A DNA stretch of 56,798 nucleotides from NCBI RefSeq assembly GCF_018860625.1, contig NZ_JAHKQB010000039.1, positions 1 to 56,798 on the forward strand, given 5' to 3'. Origin of the DNA: Paracoccus sp. C2R09 (lineage in GTDB: Bacteria > Pseudomonadota > Alphaproteobacteria > Rhodobacterales > Rhodobacteraceae). The position numbers were made by a program, and so were the translations under genes. The notes under the pieces were generated by a model, which made no database searches, had not been told where the DNA came from, and saw only the letters and a program-made list of their open reading frames with translations. Position 1 is the stretch's first letter; each line of letters starts with the position of its first letter. Positions 8,350-15,479 of the stretch are shown here, piece after piece.

Positions 8350-8712
8350 ATGAAACTGCGCCATATCATCACCTCTGCCGCGCTTACGCTTGGGCTGGCC
8401 CTGAATGCGGGGGCCGCGATCGCCCATGGCAAGGGCATGATGACCATGCCGGGCAACGGTCAGACCGTCGGCACGGATACCAAGGTCATGCACCTGATGT
8501 TCAGCGATCCCATGCAGATCACCACGGTCACCATGGGCGCCCCGGACGGCAAGACCTACCGGATCGACGGCCCCCCCGCCAACCGCGCCGTCAAGACCTG
8601 GGAAGGCAGGCTGCCCCGGCTTGCGCCCGGCAACTACCGGATCGACTGGCGCGGCATGTCGCCCGACGGTCACCCGATGAACGGCAGCTTCGGGTTCAGG
8701 GTCGCCGGCTGA
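8350..8712 (+). CDS. copC: Periplasmic copper-binding protein CopC
   Basis: A 120-residue protein with a 25-residue signal peptide ending AIA; the mature chain then starts with His, the N-terminal copper ligand expected of CopC. Other family marks are the FSDPMQ motif, corresponding to FSEP, and SPDGHPMNGSFGF with the second His ligand close to the C-terminus. The Met-rich Cu(I) loop is short (GKGMMTMPG), so it may mainly bind Cu(II). An AGGAGATATCC ribosome site precedes the start. It probably passes copper to CopD, encoded one base downstream. Confidence 0.93.
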   Translation: MKLRHIITSAALTLGLALNAGAAIAHGKGMMTMPGNGQTVGTDTKVMHLMFSDPMQITTVTMGAPDGKTYRIDGPPANRAVKTWEGRLPRLAPGNYRIDWRGMSPDGHPMNGSFGFRVAG

Positions 8713-8713
8713 C

Positions 8714-9589
8714 ATGGGCGGCGTGCTTGCCGCATTGGGGCCGATACAGATCGCCGCAATCCTCGTGAAGGCGGGGACATATGTCAGTGTCCTGCTTGCG
8801 GCGGGCTCGGTCATCAACCTGCGGCTTCTGACCGAACTGGACGCCATCGCAAGCCGCCGCCTGATGCGGCTTGCGACAGGGGCGGCGCTTGTGGGGATCG
8901 TGCTGGGCGCGCTCAGCATTCCGCTGCGGGCCGCCTTCCTCTATGGCGGGATGCCCGGCGCCACCGATGCGATGATGCTCGAGATCGCGCTGCTCAGCCC
9001 GCTCGGCCTGTCGGTCGAGGCGGGGATCCTGGGTCTTCTGGCCATCGCCGCGGTCGGGCTGGACCGGGAATGGACGGGGCCGGTCTCGATGCTGGGGGTG
9101 GTGCTGGTGGCCGTCAGCTTCGCGCTGCGCGGCCATGCGACCGAGGATCCGCGGCTGGCGCTGTCGGTGCTGTTCGTCATCCACGTCCTGGCCGCCAGCT
9201 TCTGGATCGGGGGGTTCTTCCCGCTCTATGACATGGCGGGGCGGGGGAATGCCGCGGCCGTCCGCACGGTCGAACGTTTCGGCCGGGCGGCGCTTGTCGT
9301 GGTGGGGCTGCTTGTCGGCGCGGGCGGCGTGATCCTGGTGATCCTGGCGGGCGATCCCATCGCGGTGCTGGCGCAGCCCTGGGGGCAGTTCCTGGCGCTG
9401 AAGCTGGTTGCGGTGGCGGTGCTTCTGGGGCTTGCGGCTCTCAACAAGCTGCACCTGACACCGGAGCTGGCCCGGACCGGGGACGGCACCGCGCTGCGGA
9501 CATCCATCCGGTACGAGATCGCGGTCTTCGCCGCGATCCTGATCGTGACCGCGACCTTCACCTCGACCGTGGCGCCCGGCGGGATGTGA
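8714..9589 (+). CDS. copD: Copper resistance inner-membrane protein CopD
   Basis: A 291-residue polytopic protein with about eight hydrophobic segments. The HVLAASFWIGGFFPL segment near residue 157 is the signature of the CopD domain, a membrane-embedded site with conserved His thought to move copper from CopC into the cytoplasm. It starts one base after the copC stop, so coupling is tight. The protein ends at a strong bidirectional hairpin shared with the convergent operon. Confidence 0.93.
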   Translation: MGGVLAALGPIQIAAILVKAGTYVSVLLAAGSVINLRLLTELDAIASRRLMRLATGAALVGIVLGALSIPLRAAFLYGGMPGATDAMMLEIALLSPLGLSVEAGILGLLAIAAVGLDREWTGPVSMLGVVLVAVSFALRGHATEDPRLALSVLFVIHVLAASFWIGGFFPLYDMAGRGNAAAVRTVERFGRAALVVVGLLVGAGGVILVILAGDPIAVLAQPWGQFLALKLVAVAVLLGLAALNKLHLTPELARTGDGTALRTSIRYEIAVFAAILIVTATFTSTVAPGGM

Positions 9590-9610
9590 CGCCCCTGCCC
9601 CGCGCAATGA

Positions 9611-9633
9611 CGGGGCGGCGCCATGCCGCCCCG
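9611..9633. terminator. Bidirectional terminator between two convergent copper operons
   Basis: A perfect 9-bp stem (CGGGGCGGC / GCCGCCCCG) with a 5-base loop, followed on plus by TTTCC. It lies between the stop of copD (9589) and the stop of the glutaredoxin-MauE gene (9644) and can end transcription from both sides. Confidence 0.75.
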
Positions 9634-9643
9634 TTTCCGTCGC

Positions 9644-10405
9644 TCACATCCCCAGGGCGCGCAGCCCCATCCACAGGCCCATCACCATCATCATCAGGTT
9701 CTCGGTCAACGATATGAACCCGAGCGGCACGTTGGAATTGCCCCCCACGCAGGCGCATTTCAGTTCCCGCTTGTCGACATAGACGGCCTTGAACACGCTG
9801 ACCGCCCCGATCGTGCCGATGAACAGCGCCACCGGCACCGAGATCCATGTCAGCACCCCCGCCGTCATCAGGATCCCGGCCAGCGCCTCGCCATAGGGAT
9901 AGATCTTGCCATAGGGCACCCACCGCTTGGCCAGCAGGTCATAGTTCAGGAACATGGTCGAGAACTGTTCGACATCCTGCAGCTTCTGGATGGCCAGCAC
10001 GGACATCGACAGCGAAATGAACCACTGGAAGCTGCGCCAGGTCAGCACCGTGCCGTATTGGTGCCATGAGAGCCCAAGCGCCAGCAGGGCACAGACGGAA
10101 AAGATCGCGATGACCGGCCGATAGGTGGTATCGCTCTGCTCCTCCTTGGGGGGGTCGATCCCCAGGAAGATGCGCAGATCGTCGTGACCGCCCACGCGCT
10201 GGCCGTCGATGAAGACCTGCGGGGTCGTCGCGACGTCATGCTCGCGCTTGAAGGCCTCGGTCTCCTCCTTGGTCGTCAGGTGGTGGTCTTCGACCGCGTA
10301 TCCGTTCCGTTCCAGTAGGTCCTTGGACTTCAGGCCGAAGGGGCAGGTATGTTCGGTCATGACCATGCGATAGAGGATCGCGGTCTTGTCGGAATCCTTG
10401 GGCAT
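9644..10405 (-). CDS. Glutaredoxin fused to a MauE-like membrane domain
   Basis: A 253-residue two-domain protein. Residues 1-85 are glutaredoxin-like: a monothiol CPFG site with Cys21, then TTPQVFIDG with the cis-Pro and a GG at the glutathione site. Residues ~95-250 hold four or five membrane helices like MauE/DoxX proteins, including AKRWVPYGKIYPYGEALAG and a KCACVGG motif. MauE-type proteins help disulfide or thiol handling in the periplasm or membrane. The ATG at 10405 has GGAG eight bases upstream; a further ATG at 10429 overlaps the previous gene. As last gene of a copper/cytochrome operon it may keep thiols or haem-binding Cys reduced, or handle copper directly; this is inference. Confidence 0.8.
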   Translation of the reverse strand: MPKDSDKTAILYRMVMTEHTCPFGLKSKDLLERNGYAVEDHHLTTKEETEAFKREHDVATTPQVFIDGQRVGGHDDLRIFLGIDPPKEEQSDTTYRPVIAIFSVCALLALGLSWHQYGTVLTWRSFQWFISLSMSVLAIQKLQDVEQFSTMFLNYDLLAKRWVPYGKIYPYGEALAGILMTAGVLTWISVPVALFIGTIGAVSVFKAVYVDKRELKCACVGGNSNVPLGFISLTENLMMMVMGLWMGLRALGM

Positions 10406-10416
10406 CTCGGGCTCCT

Positions 10417-11241
10417 TCAATTGGTGCAATCGTATTGGCCGCGGAATCCGGCCTCGTATTCGGGGCCGGCGGTGATGACCAGGTCGCGCAGGCCATCGTC
10501 ATCGGTCTGGCGCAGCTGGACTGCGATCGGATCCGCCGCGAAGCTGTCGCCGTCGCCCTCCAGCCGGACCAGGTCGCCGCTGATCTTGATCAGGGCCGCG
10601 CCCTCGGCGGACACCAGAACCGGCGGGCTGGTCTGGGTATAGGTGAAGCTGCAGCTTGCCCCGTCGGGAAAGACCTTGGCGATATCGGCATCCGTCAGCG
10701 ATTCCGGGTCCACCTTCGACACGACCTCGCTGGCCAGGGCCTCTTGCGGGGTGGCGATTTCGGCGCCGGGGGTCTCGGGGCGGGGGGCGGCTTCGCCATT
10801 CGCCCCGATATCGGCAATGAGAAAGCGCATCTCGGCGATTTCCTTGTCCTGGGCATAGATGATGTCATCGGCCAGCGTCCGCACCCGCGGATCGGTGATC
10901 TGCGCCCGCGTCGAGGTCATGATCGCGATCGAGTGATGCGGGATCATCGCCCGCATATAGGCGCGGTCCTGCACGGTGACCTGGGCACGCACCAGCCAGA
11001 GCGCGCCCGCGAAGACAAGGATGGACCCCAGGAAGATCGCGATGTTCAGGCCGCGGTTCTGATACATCCCCAGCATGAAGGCCAGCATGACGAAGGCCAT
11101 CACCGCCCCCATCACAAGGGCCATGTAGGCGCGGGTCTCGGACCAGAAGACGTGGCTGAGAAGGTAGGTGTTCAGATACATCAGTCCGAACATCAGCACC
11201 GTCGAAACGGCGATCATCAGGAAAAAGCGGGAATATGCCAT
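10417..11241 (-). CDS. DUF305-family membrane-anchored protein
   Basis: A 274-residue protein starting MAYSRFF after a GGAGG ribosome site (an upstream ATG at 11283 has none). Three hydrophobic segments fill residues ~5-95. The DUF305 core follows: YMRAMIPHHSIAIMTS and a DKEIAEM motif, with the conserved His-His pair and Met residues suited to copper binding. The C-terminal ~110 residues have two Cys (ASCSF and QYDC) and look like a separate periplasmic domain of unknown fold. DUF305 proteins commonly travel with copper genes. The stop lies 11 bases before the next gene's start. Confidence 0.8.
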   Translation of the reverse strand: MAYSRFFLMIAVSTVLMFGLMYLNTYLLSHVFWSETRAYMALVMGAVMAFVMLAFMLGMYQNRGLNIAIFLGSILVFAGALWLVRAQVTVQDRAYMRAMIPHHSIAIMTSTRAQITDPRVRTLADDIIYAQDKEIAEMRFLIADIGANGEAAPRPETPGAEIATPQEALASEVVSKVDPESLTDADIAKVFPDGASCSFTYTQTSPPVLVSAEGAALIKISGDLVRLEGDGDSFAADPIAVQLRQTDDDGLRDLVITAGPEYEAGFRGQYDCTN

Positions 11242-11304
11242 GGATACCTCCGGGCTTGTTTCTGGGAACATCGTTTCGGGCATCGGGGATGTTCCGGTGG
11301 AAAT

Positions 11305-11712
11305 TCAGTCTGCGACCCGTTCGCGACCCGAGACCTTCTTCTGGAAGGCGCGTTCGCGTTCGGGCCAGGTGGATTTGATGTAATCGAGGATGCGGCGGAT
11401 CCGGGCATCGTCCAGCCTGTCGCCGAAACCCGGCATGGCGCTGTCATAACCGCCCCCCACCACGGTGGCCTTCCCCTCGCGCGTGATGCGCAGCAGAAGA
11501 TCGTCGCCATGGTGCCAGGTATGGCCCGTCGCATCATGGGGCGGTGCGGCCAGGCGCCCGTCCGGGCCGCGGCTGCGCCAGTCCGCCTGACCCTCCAGGT
11601 CGGCCCCGTGGCAGGATGCGCAATGCTGACGGTACAGCGCGGCCCCATCCTGCGCCGCCGCTGCCTGGGCCAGGCCCGCCAGCGCAAGGGAAAGCAGCCG
11701 GGCCCCCCTCAT
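11305..11712 (-). CDS. Small c-type cytochrome downstream of the multicopper oxidase
   Basis: A 135-residue protein whose ATG overlaps the stop of the oxidase gene (ATGA). Residues 1-20 are a signal peptide (LLSLALAGLAQAAAA). The haem site CASCHG is at 31-36 (Cys31, Cys34, His35), and SAMPGFG near residue 97 supplies the likely axial Met. It is a soluble periplasmic class I cytochrome c, probably an electron partner of the oxidase encoded just before it. Confidence 0.85.
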   Translation of the reverse strand: MRGARLLSLALAGLAQAAAAQDGAALYRQHCASCHGADLEGQADWRSRGPDGRLAAPPHDATGHTWHHGDDLLLRITREGKATVVGGGYDSAMPGFGDRLDDARIRRILDYIKSTWPERERAFQKKVSGRERVAD

Positions 11713-13088
11713 GCGACCATCACCCAGTTCGTCATCCCCGAGGCGGCATGCCCCAGCATGTGGCAATGCAGCAGCCACTTGCCCGGGTTGTCCGCGACGA
11801 AGACGATTTCGGCCATGTCGTTCGGCATGACCAGCACGGTGTCCCGCAATGGCCCAAGGGTGCCGTCCGGGGCGCGGACGCGGAAATGCATCCCGTGAAG
11901 ATGCATCGCATGGGGAAAGATCGTGTCGTTCGCCATCCGGATCCGCGCGGTCTCTCCGCGCGACAGGGTGGCGAAGGGCGCCGTTCCCAGCCCCACCTGC
12001 CCGGCCAGCGCCCAGAACTGGCCGTTTCGGACCAGCTCTCTCCAGCCCATGTCCTGTCCGTCGAACCGGGCCCCCTTCAGCCCGCGCATCGCGCCGCCCT
12101 GAAGCGGCATGTCCAGGACCGGGGCCGCCTCGATGCCGCCGATCTGCATCCGGGGGTTGGGCGGCAGGGGCGCGGGGCGGTCCCGCGCGACGGTTGCGGA
12201 ATGCCCGGTCACCTCGATCGCGGCCAGCATGCCCCAGCCGTCATCGCCATCCGCAAAGCCGATCCCCGCCGCCGCGCCCGGTTCGGCCGTGACATCGACG
12301 ATCAGGTCGATCCGCTGCGCAGGCGCCAAGACAAGCATGTCGGTCACGGGCACGGGTTCGGCCAGGGGCATTCCGTCCAGCGCGACCGTCCAGCCCCGAA
12401 GGCCCTCCAGTCGCAGCCCGAAGATCCGGGCATTGGCGGAATTGATCAGCCGCAACCGCAGCCTTTCGTTGCGCCCGGCCGACAGGCTGAAATCGTGCCG
12501 CCCGTTGACGCCCACCAGGTTGCCGGTGCGACCGCCATGGCTCAGCGTCATCGGGGCCGCGAAATTGTCGACGAACGATCCCGTGTCCGGGTCGATCAGC
12601 CAGTCCCCGATCATCAGAACCTCGTCCCGGTCGATATCGGGCGGGGCGCTTTCGTCGACGATCAGGGCCCCGGCAAGGCCGCGCGCGACCTGTTCGGTAG
12701 AATTGACATGGGCGTGATACCAATAGGTGCCGGCATCGGGCAGATCGAAGGCATAGTCGAAGCCCGCGCCCGGCGGCACGGCGTCCTGCGTCAGCCCCGC
12801 GACGCCATCCATCGCATTGTCGATGCGGATGCCGTGCCAGTGGATCGAGGTGGGCACATCCAGCGCATTGACCAGCCGCCGTTCCAGGCGACCGCCCTGC
12901 GGGGCCCGAAGCACCGTGCCCGGCAGCGTGCCGTCATAGGCCCAGACCGGCGTGGCCGGATAGGCATCGGGCGCCAGCTGGACGGTGGCCTTTCCCGCCG
13001 TCAGCGACCGCATCCCCTGCCCGAAGGCGGGGCGCAGCAGGGGCAGGGCGGCCAGGCCCGCGCAGAATCCTCGGCGTGTCGGTCCCAT
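11709..13088 (-). CDS. Tat-exported multicopper oxidase
   Basis: A 459-residue three-domain multicopper oxidase of the CueO/laccase type. A twin-arginine signal (TRRGFCAGLAALPLL) lies at residues 4-18. Copper motifs: HWHG (83-86), WYHAHVN, HAMHLHGMHF (393-402) and HCHMLGHAASGM (441-452) with type 1 Cys and axial Met. Unlike CopA at 5.8 kb it lacks a Met-rich insert. It is encoded between two c-type cytochromes, with a one-base gap before it and a four-base overlap after it. That suggests electrons move between the oxidase and cytochromes, instead of, or as well as, simple Cu(I) or phenol oxidation with oxygen. Confidence 0.9.
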   Translation of the reverse strand: MGPTRRGFCAGLAALPLLRPAFGQGMRSLTAGKATVQLAPDAYPATPVWAYDGTLPGTVLRAPQGGRLERRLVNALDVPTSIHWHGIRIDNAMDGVAGLTQDAVPPGAGFDYAFDLPDAGTYWYHAHVNSTEQVARGLAGALIVDESAPPDIDRDEVLMIGDWLIDPDTGSFVDNFAAPMTLSHGGRTGNLVGVNGRHDFSLSAGRNERLRLRLINSANARIFGLRLEGLRGWTVALDGMPLAEPVPVTDMLVLAPAQRIDLIVDVTAEPGAAAGIGFADGDDGWGMLAAIEVTGHSATVARDRPAPLPPNPRMQIGGIEAAPVLDMPLQGGAMRGLKGARFDGQDMGWRELVRNGQFWALAGQVGLGTAPFATLSRGETARIRMANDTIFPHAMHLHGMHFRVRAPDGTLGPLRDTVLVMPNDMAEIVFVADNPGKWLLHCHMLGHAASGMTNWVMVA

Positions 13089-13089
13089 G

Positions 13090-13518
13090 TCACTCGATCC
13101 CGTTTTCGCGCTGCAATTCGCGGATATAGGCGATGATCGAGGCGACCTCGGCCCGGGCGACCTGCGTCTGGGGCGGCATGTCGCCGAACTTCCAGTGATG
13201 CGCGTTCACGCCGATGGCGGCGGCCGCCTGAAAGGACGGATCGCCGTGATGCGACGGCTCGTAGATCTCGTGGATCAGCGGCGGCCCGAAGCCCATCTTG
13301 CCGGCGGCGTATTCGCCGTGGCAGCTGGCGCAGACCTCGTCAAAGGCGGTCTTGCCCCGGGCGGCCTGCGGCGACAGCGTCTCGGGCAGCACGACCGCGA
13401 CCATGGGCTCGGCCTGATGGGGATCTGCGGCCCCGTCCATCGCCGCAGGATGGGTGAAAGCATAGGCACCAAGCGCCACGCCGATCAGCGCGGCCCCTGC
13501 AAGGGCGAACTTCTTCAT
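13090..13518 (-). CDS. c-type cytochrome upstream of the multicopper oxidase
   Basis: A 142-residue protein with a hydrophobic N-terminus (FALAGAALIGVALGAYAF) that is a signal peptide or an uncleaved anchor. The haem motif CASCHG is at 63-68 and a GDMPPQ motif near residue 118 gives the axial Met, as in cytochrome c551/c552-like proteins. It is the second gene of the operon; a perfect hairpin lies nine bases before its AGGA ribosome site. Probably the electron partner of the oxidase whose start is one base after its stop. Confidence 0.85.
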   Translation of the reverse strand: MKKFALAGAALIGVALGAYAFTHPAAMDGAADPHQAEPMVAVVLPETLSPQAARGKTAFDEVCASCHGEYAAGKMGFGPPLIHEIYEPSHHGDPSFQAAAAIGVNAHHWKFGDMPPQTQVARAEVASIIAYIRELQRENGIE

Positions 13519-13535
13519 GAATTTATCCTGTCCAA

Positions 13536-13554
13536 CGCGGCAGCCTGTGCCGCG
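13536..13554 (-). promoter_or_regulatory. Stem-loop before the cytochrome c ribosome site
   Basis: A perfect 7-bp stem (CGCGGCA / TGCCGCG) with a 5-base loop, in the 86-base gap between the small leader gene and the cytochrome gene. It lies just upstream of the AGGA ribosome site, the same arrangement as between the other leader gene and copA. It is a candidate translational switch coupled to the leader. Confidence 0.45.
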
Positions 13555-13604
13555 CGATCACATGAGGGCGAACAGAGTCCGCCAGGTAACATCGTGCGAC
13601 AGGG

Positions 13605-13922
13605 TCAGATTCGAGGAGGAGGCAGATCCAGGGACAGGTCGATGCCGCCCCCCTGGCGGGGTTCGGGCCATGCGATCTGCGGATGGACCGGTTCGCCGCT
13701 TCGACGCGGCTGGATGTCCACGAAGAACAGCGCGGCGCTGCAGGTCGCCATCTTCATGCACAGCGCATCGGCCGGTTGCCGGTCGGGGGCATGGTGATCC
13801 GGCATCATCATCGATTCCGGGCAAGAGGGGCAGTCATGCATCGCCGTACCCGCCGCAACCGTGTGCGACAGCGAGGCCAGCATCATGACGCTGGTCAGTA
13901 CGATGATGGCAATCAGCCGCAT
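13605..13922 (-). CDS. CutF-like small secreted leader protein of the cytochrome/oxidase operon
   Basis: A 105-residue protein with a signal peptide (LIAIIVLTSVMMLASLSHTVAA, residues 3-24). The mature part has HDCPSCPESMMMPDHH, a CMKMATC motif (C-x5-C) and ends LSLDLPPPRI before the stop. This C-terminus closely parallels the LSHLRPPLV end of the leader before copA. It is the first gene of a six-gene minus-strand operon, 86 bases before the first cytochrome gene. The signal peptide, paired cysteines and C-terminal poly-proline are the marks of the CutF nascent-chain copper sensor; the proline run could slow translation. The function is inferred from architecture and position. Confidence 0.55.
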   Translation of the reverse strand: MRLIAIIVLTSVMMLASLSHTVAAGTAMHDCPSCPESMMMPDHHAPDRQPADALCMKMATCSAALFFVDIQPRRSGEPVHPQIAWPEPRQGGGIDLSLDLPPPRI

Positions 13923-14411
13923 TCGATCTCCCGGTCCCCATCGGTGTAAGTGGGATGCGGGACGGGCTTCGTCAACACCTGACGGAAACTAATCCGGGGC
14001 GATCCGCCCGGCGGCGTGGCGGGATGCGATCATGCCATCGGGTCGGATTTCCGGCGCCGCGCCCGGATCCGTGTTGCGATGGGCGTTCCGGCAACTGGCG
14101 GGGATCAAGGACAACTCATGGTTGCTTTATGCAACCGATTCAAACATTTGGGAAACCAATGTCAGTGCCGGACGTTCACTGCCCGGGTCACATGGTTTCC
14201 TATTTGCAAGTGTGTCAGCTTCTGTAACGAGTACATCCGTGCGCGGCTCACGGAGCATGGTTTGGCCGGGGTCGGATCCTATCATCCGCGACCCTGGCCA
14301 GTTTCCCGAATGCCGCTTCGGTCCTGCAGATCTCGGGTCTTTCACGGCGCCTCGCAAAGCGGCGCCTGCCGATGACGCTCCGGGCGGCGGCTTCCTGTCA
14401 AAAGGGCCCCC
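13923..14411. other. Intergenic region between two minus-strand operons
   Basis: About 490 bases without a convincing gene. It should contain the promoter of the cytochrome/oxidase operon (right before 13922 on minus) and the end of the polysaccharide operon. A 6-bp stem GGCGCC / GGCGCC at about 14347-14367 could be a weak terminator; no T run follows. I see no recognisable operator for a copper regulator. Confidence 0.4.
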
Positions 14412-15095
14412 TCAGAAATCCTTCCAGAAGCCCAGCTTCACCTGCGTGGTCTCGTATTGCGCCTCGTAGCTTGCGCCGATCTCGATCTTGAAGCCCTCGA
14501 CCACCGGGATTATCCGCGATGCCTCCAGGGCCTGGGTGCTCGGACCGTCCGACCCGTTGGCATATTGAAACTGCAGGATGCTCAGCGCGCCGGCGCCGTG
14601 ATCCACGCCGAAGGTGGCATCGACCTTGGCCAGCGATCCCCCGCCGCTGATCAGGGCATAGCTGCTCTCGATGCCCATCCAGCCCTTGGCCCAGCCCGTC
14701 TCGTAGGATCTGCCCCAGGATATCCCCGGCCGAAGCGCCGCGTCTCCGTTCTCGGTGCCCAGGCCGATCTCCCCTGCAAAGAGATTGGCCCCTGTGCCCA
14801 AGGCGATGGGATGCCTGAGGAACAGGATCGCGCGCCGATCCCCGATATCCAGATTGCCCCCAGCATCAATCCCGAATGTCAGCGTGTCGGTCAGCCCGTA
14901 TTCGTAAAACAGCGATGCATAAGCGCCGAAATCCGGCCCATCGATCTGGTCCTGCACGGAGAACGACAGAAACGACGCCCCCTCGGCACGAGGCCAGGCC
15001 CCGGCCTGCGCCTGAGAGGACGGCAGATGCGGCCACAGAAGGACCGCCGCGATCGCGGCTGACCGCAGCGGCGCCAGAACCCCCGAACCGCCCAT
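14412..15095 (-). CDS. Predicted outer-membrane beta-barrel protein of the polysaccharide operon
   Basis: A 227-residue protein starting MGGSGVLAPL at 15095, where TGATG joins it to the preceding receiver gene. A signal peptide covers residues ~1-30 (SAAIAAVLLWPHLPSSQAQA). The rest shows regular alternating beta strands (SFLSFSVQD, LTFGIDAGG, IEIGASYEAQYE) and ends in KLGFWKDF with a C-terminal Phe, as expected for an outer-membrane barrel. It resembles BcsS-type proteins in size and placement, though I cannot confirm homology. A role in exporting or docking the polysaccharide is plausible. Confidence 0.6.
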   Translation of the reverse strand: MGGSGVLAPLRSAAIAAVLLWPHLPSSQAQAGAWPRAEGASFLSFSVQDQIDGPDFGAYASLFYEYGLTDTLTFGIDAGGNLDIGDRRAILFLRHPIALGTGANLFAGEIGLGTENGDAALRPGISWGRSYETGWAKGWMGIESSYALISGGGSLAKVDATFGVDHGAGALSILQFQYANGSDGPSTQALEASRIIPVVEGFKIEIGASYEAQYETTQVKLGFWKDF

Positions 15096-15454
15096 CAGAC
15101 CAGCCCCCGGAGATAGCTGGCAAGGCCAAGCGGCTTGAACGGCTTGTGAAGAATGTGATTGGCGCCCAAGGCACGCATTTCCTGTTCCGCCTCCGGGGAT
15201 GTGCGCGCGGTGCACATCACGATGATTGATCCGTTCAGATCGGCCATGCTTCTTGCATATCTCAGCACCTCCATCCCGTTGGGTGGCGGCATCATCACGT
15301 CGAGCATGATGATATCGAACTTCTCTTCCTCGATACGCCGGATCGCCTCGATCCCGGAAGGCGCGAAGGTGAGATCCAGGTCATCCTCGGTCATCAACGC
15401 GATCTCGATCAGTTCGAGGATGTCGGCTTCGTCGTCTACGAAAAGAATTCTCAC
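15095..15454 (-). CDS. Single-domain response regulator (receiver only)
   Basis: A 119-residue receiver protein from a GTG at 15454 with GGAGG five bases upstream; longer frames overlap the kinase gene. Starts VRILFVDDEAD with the acidic pocket, phospho-acceptor Asp52 in IIMLDVMMP, Thr in CTA and Lys in HKPFK. No output domain, so it acts as a CheY-like or phosphorelay shuttle protein. It sits between the sensor kinase and the outer-membrane protein in the same operon, with an HPt protein encoded at the operon head as its likely phosphate partner. Confidence 0.88.
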   Translation of the reverse strand: MRILFVDDEADILELIEIALMTEDDLDLTFAPSGIEAIRRIEEEKFDIIMLDVMMPPPNGMEVLRYARSMADLNGSIIVMCTARTSPEAEQEMRALGANHILHKPFKPLGLASYLRGLV

Positions 15455-15479
15455 GGTCCCTCCAGGCGTTCCGGCCCAT

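Noticed and set aside
13923..14411. Possible copper regulator gene or CueR operator between operons
   Set aside because: No frame resembles CueR, CsoR or CopR and no palindrome of the CueR type was seen.
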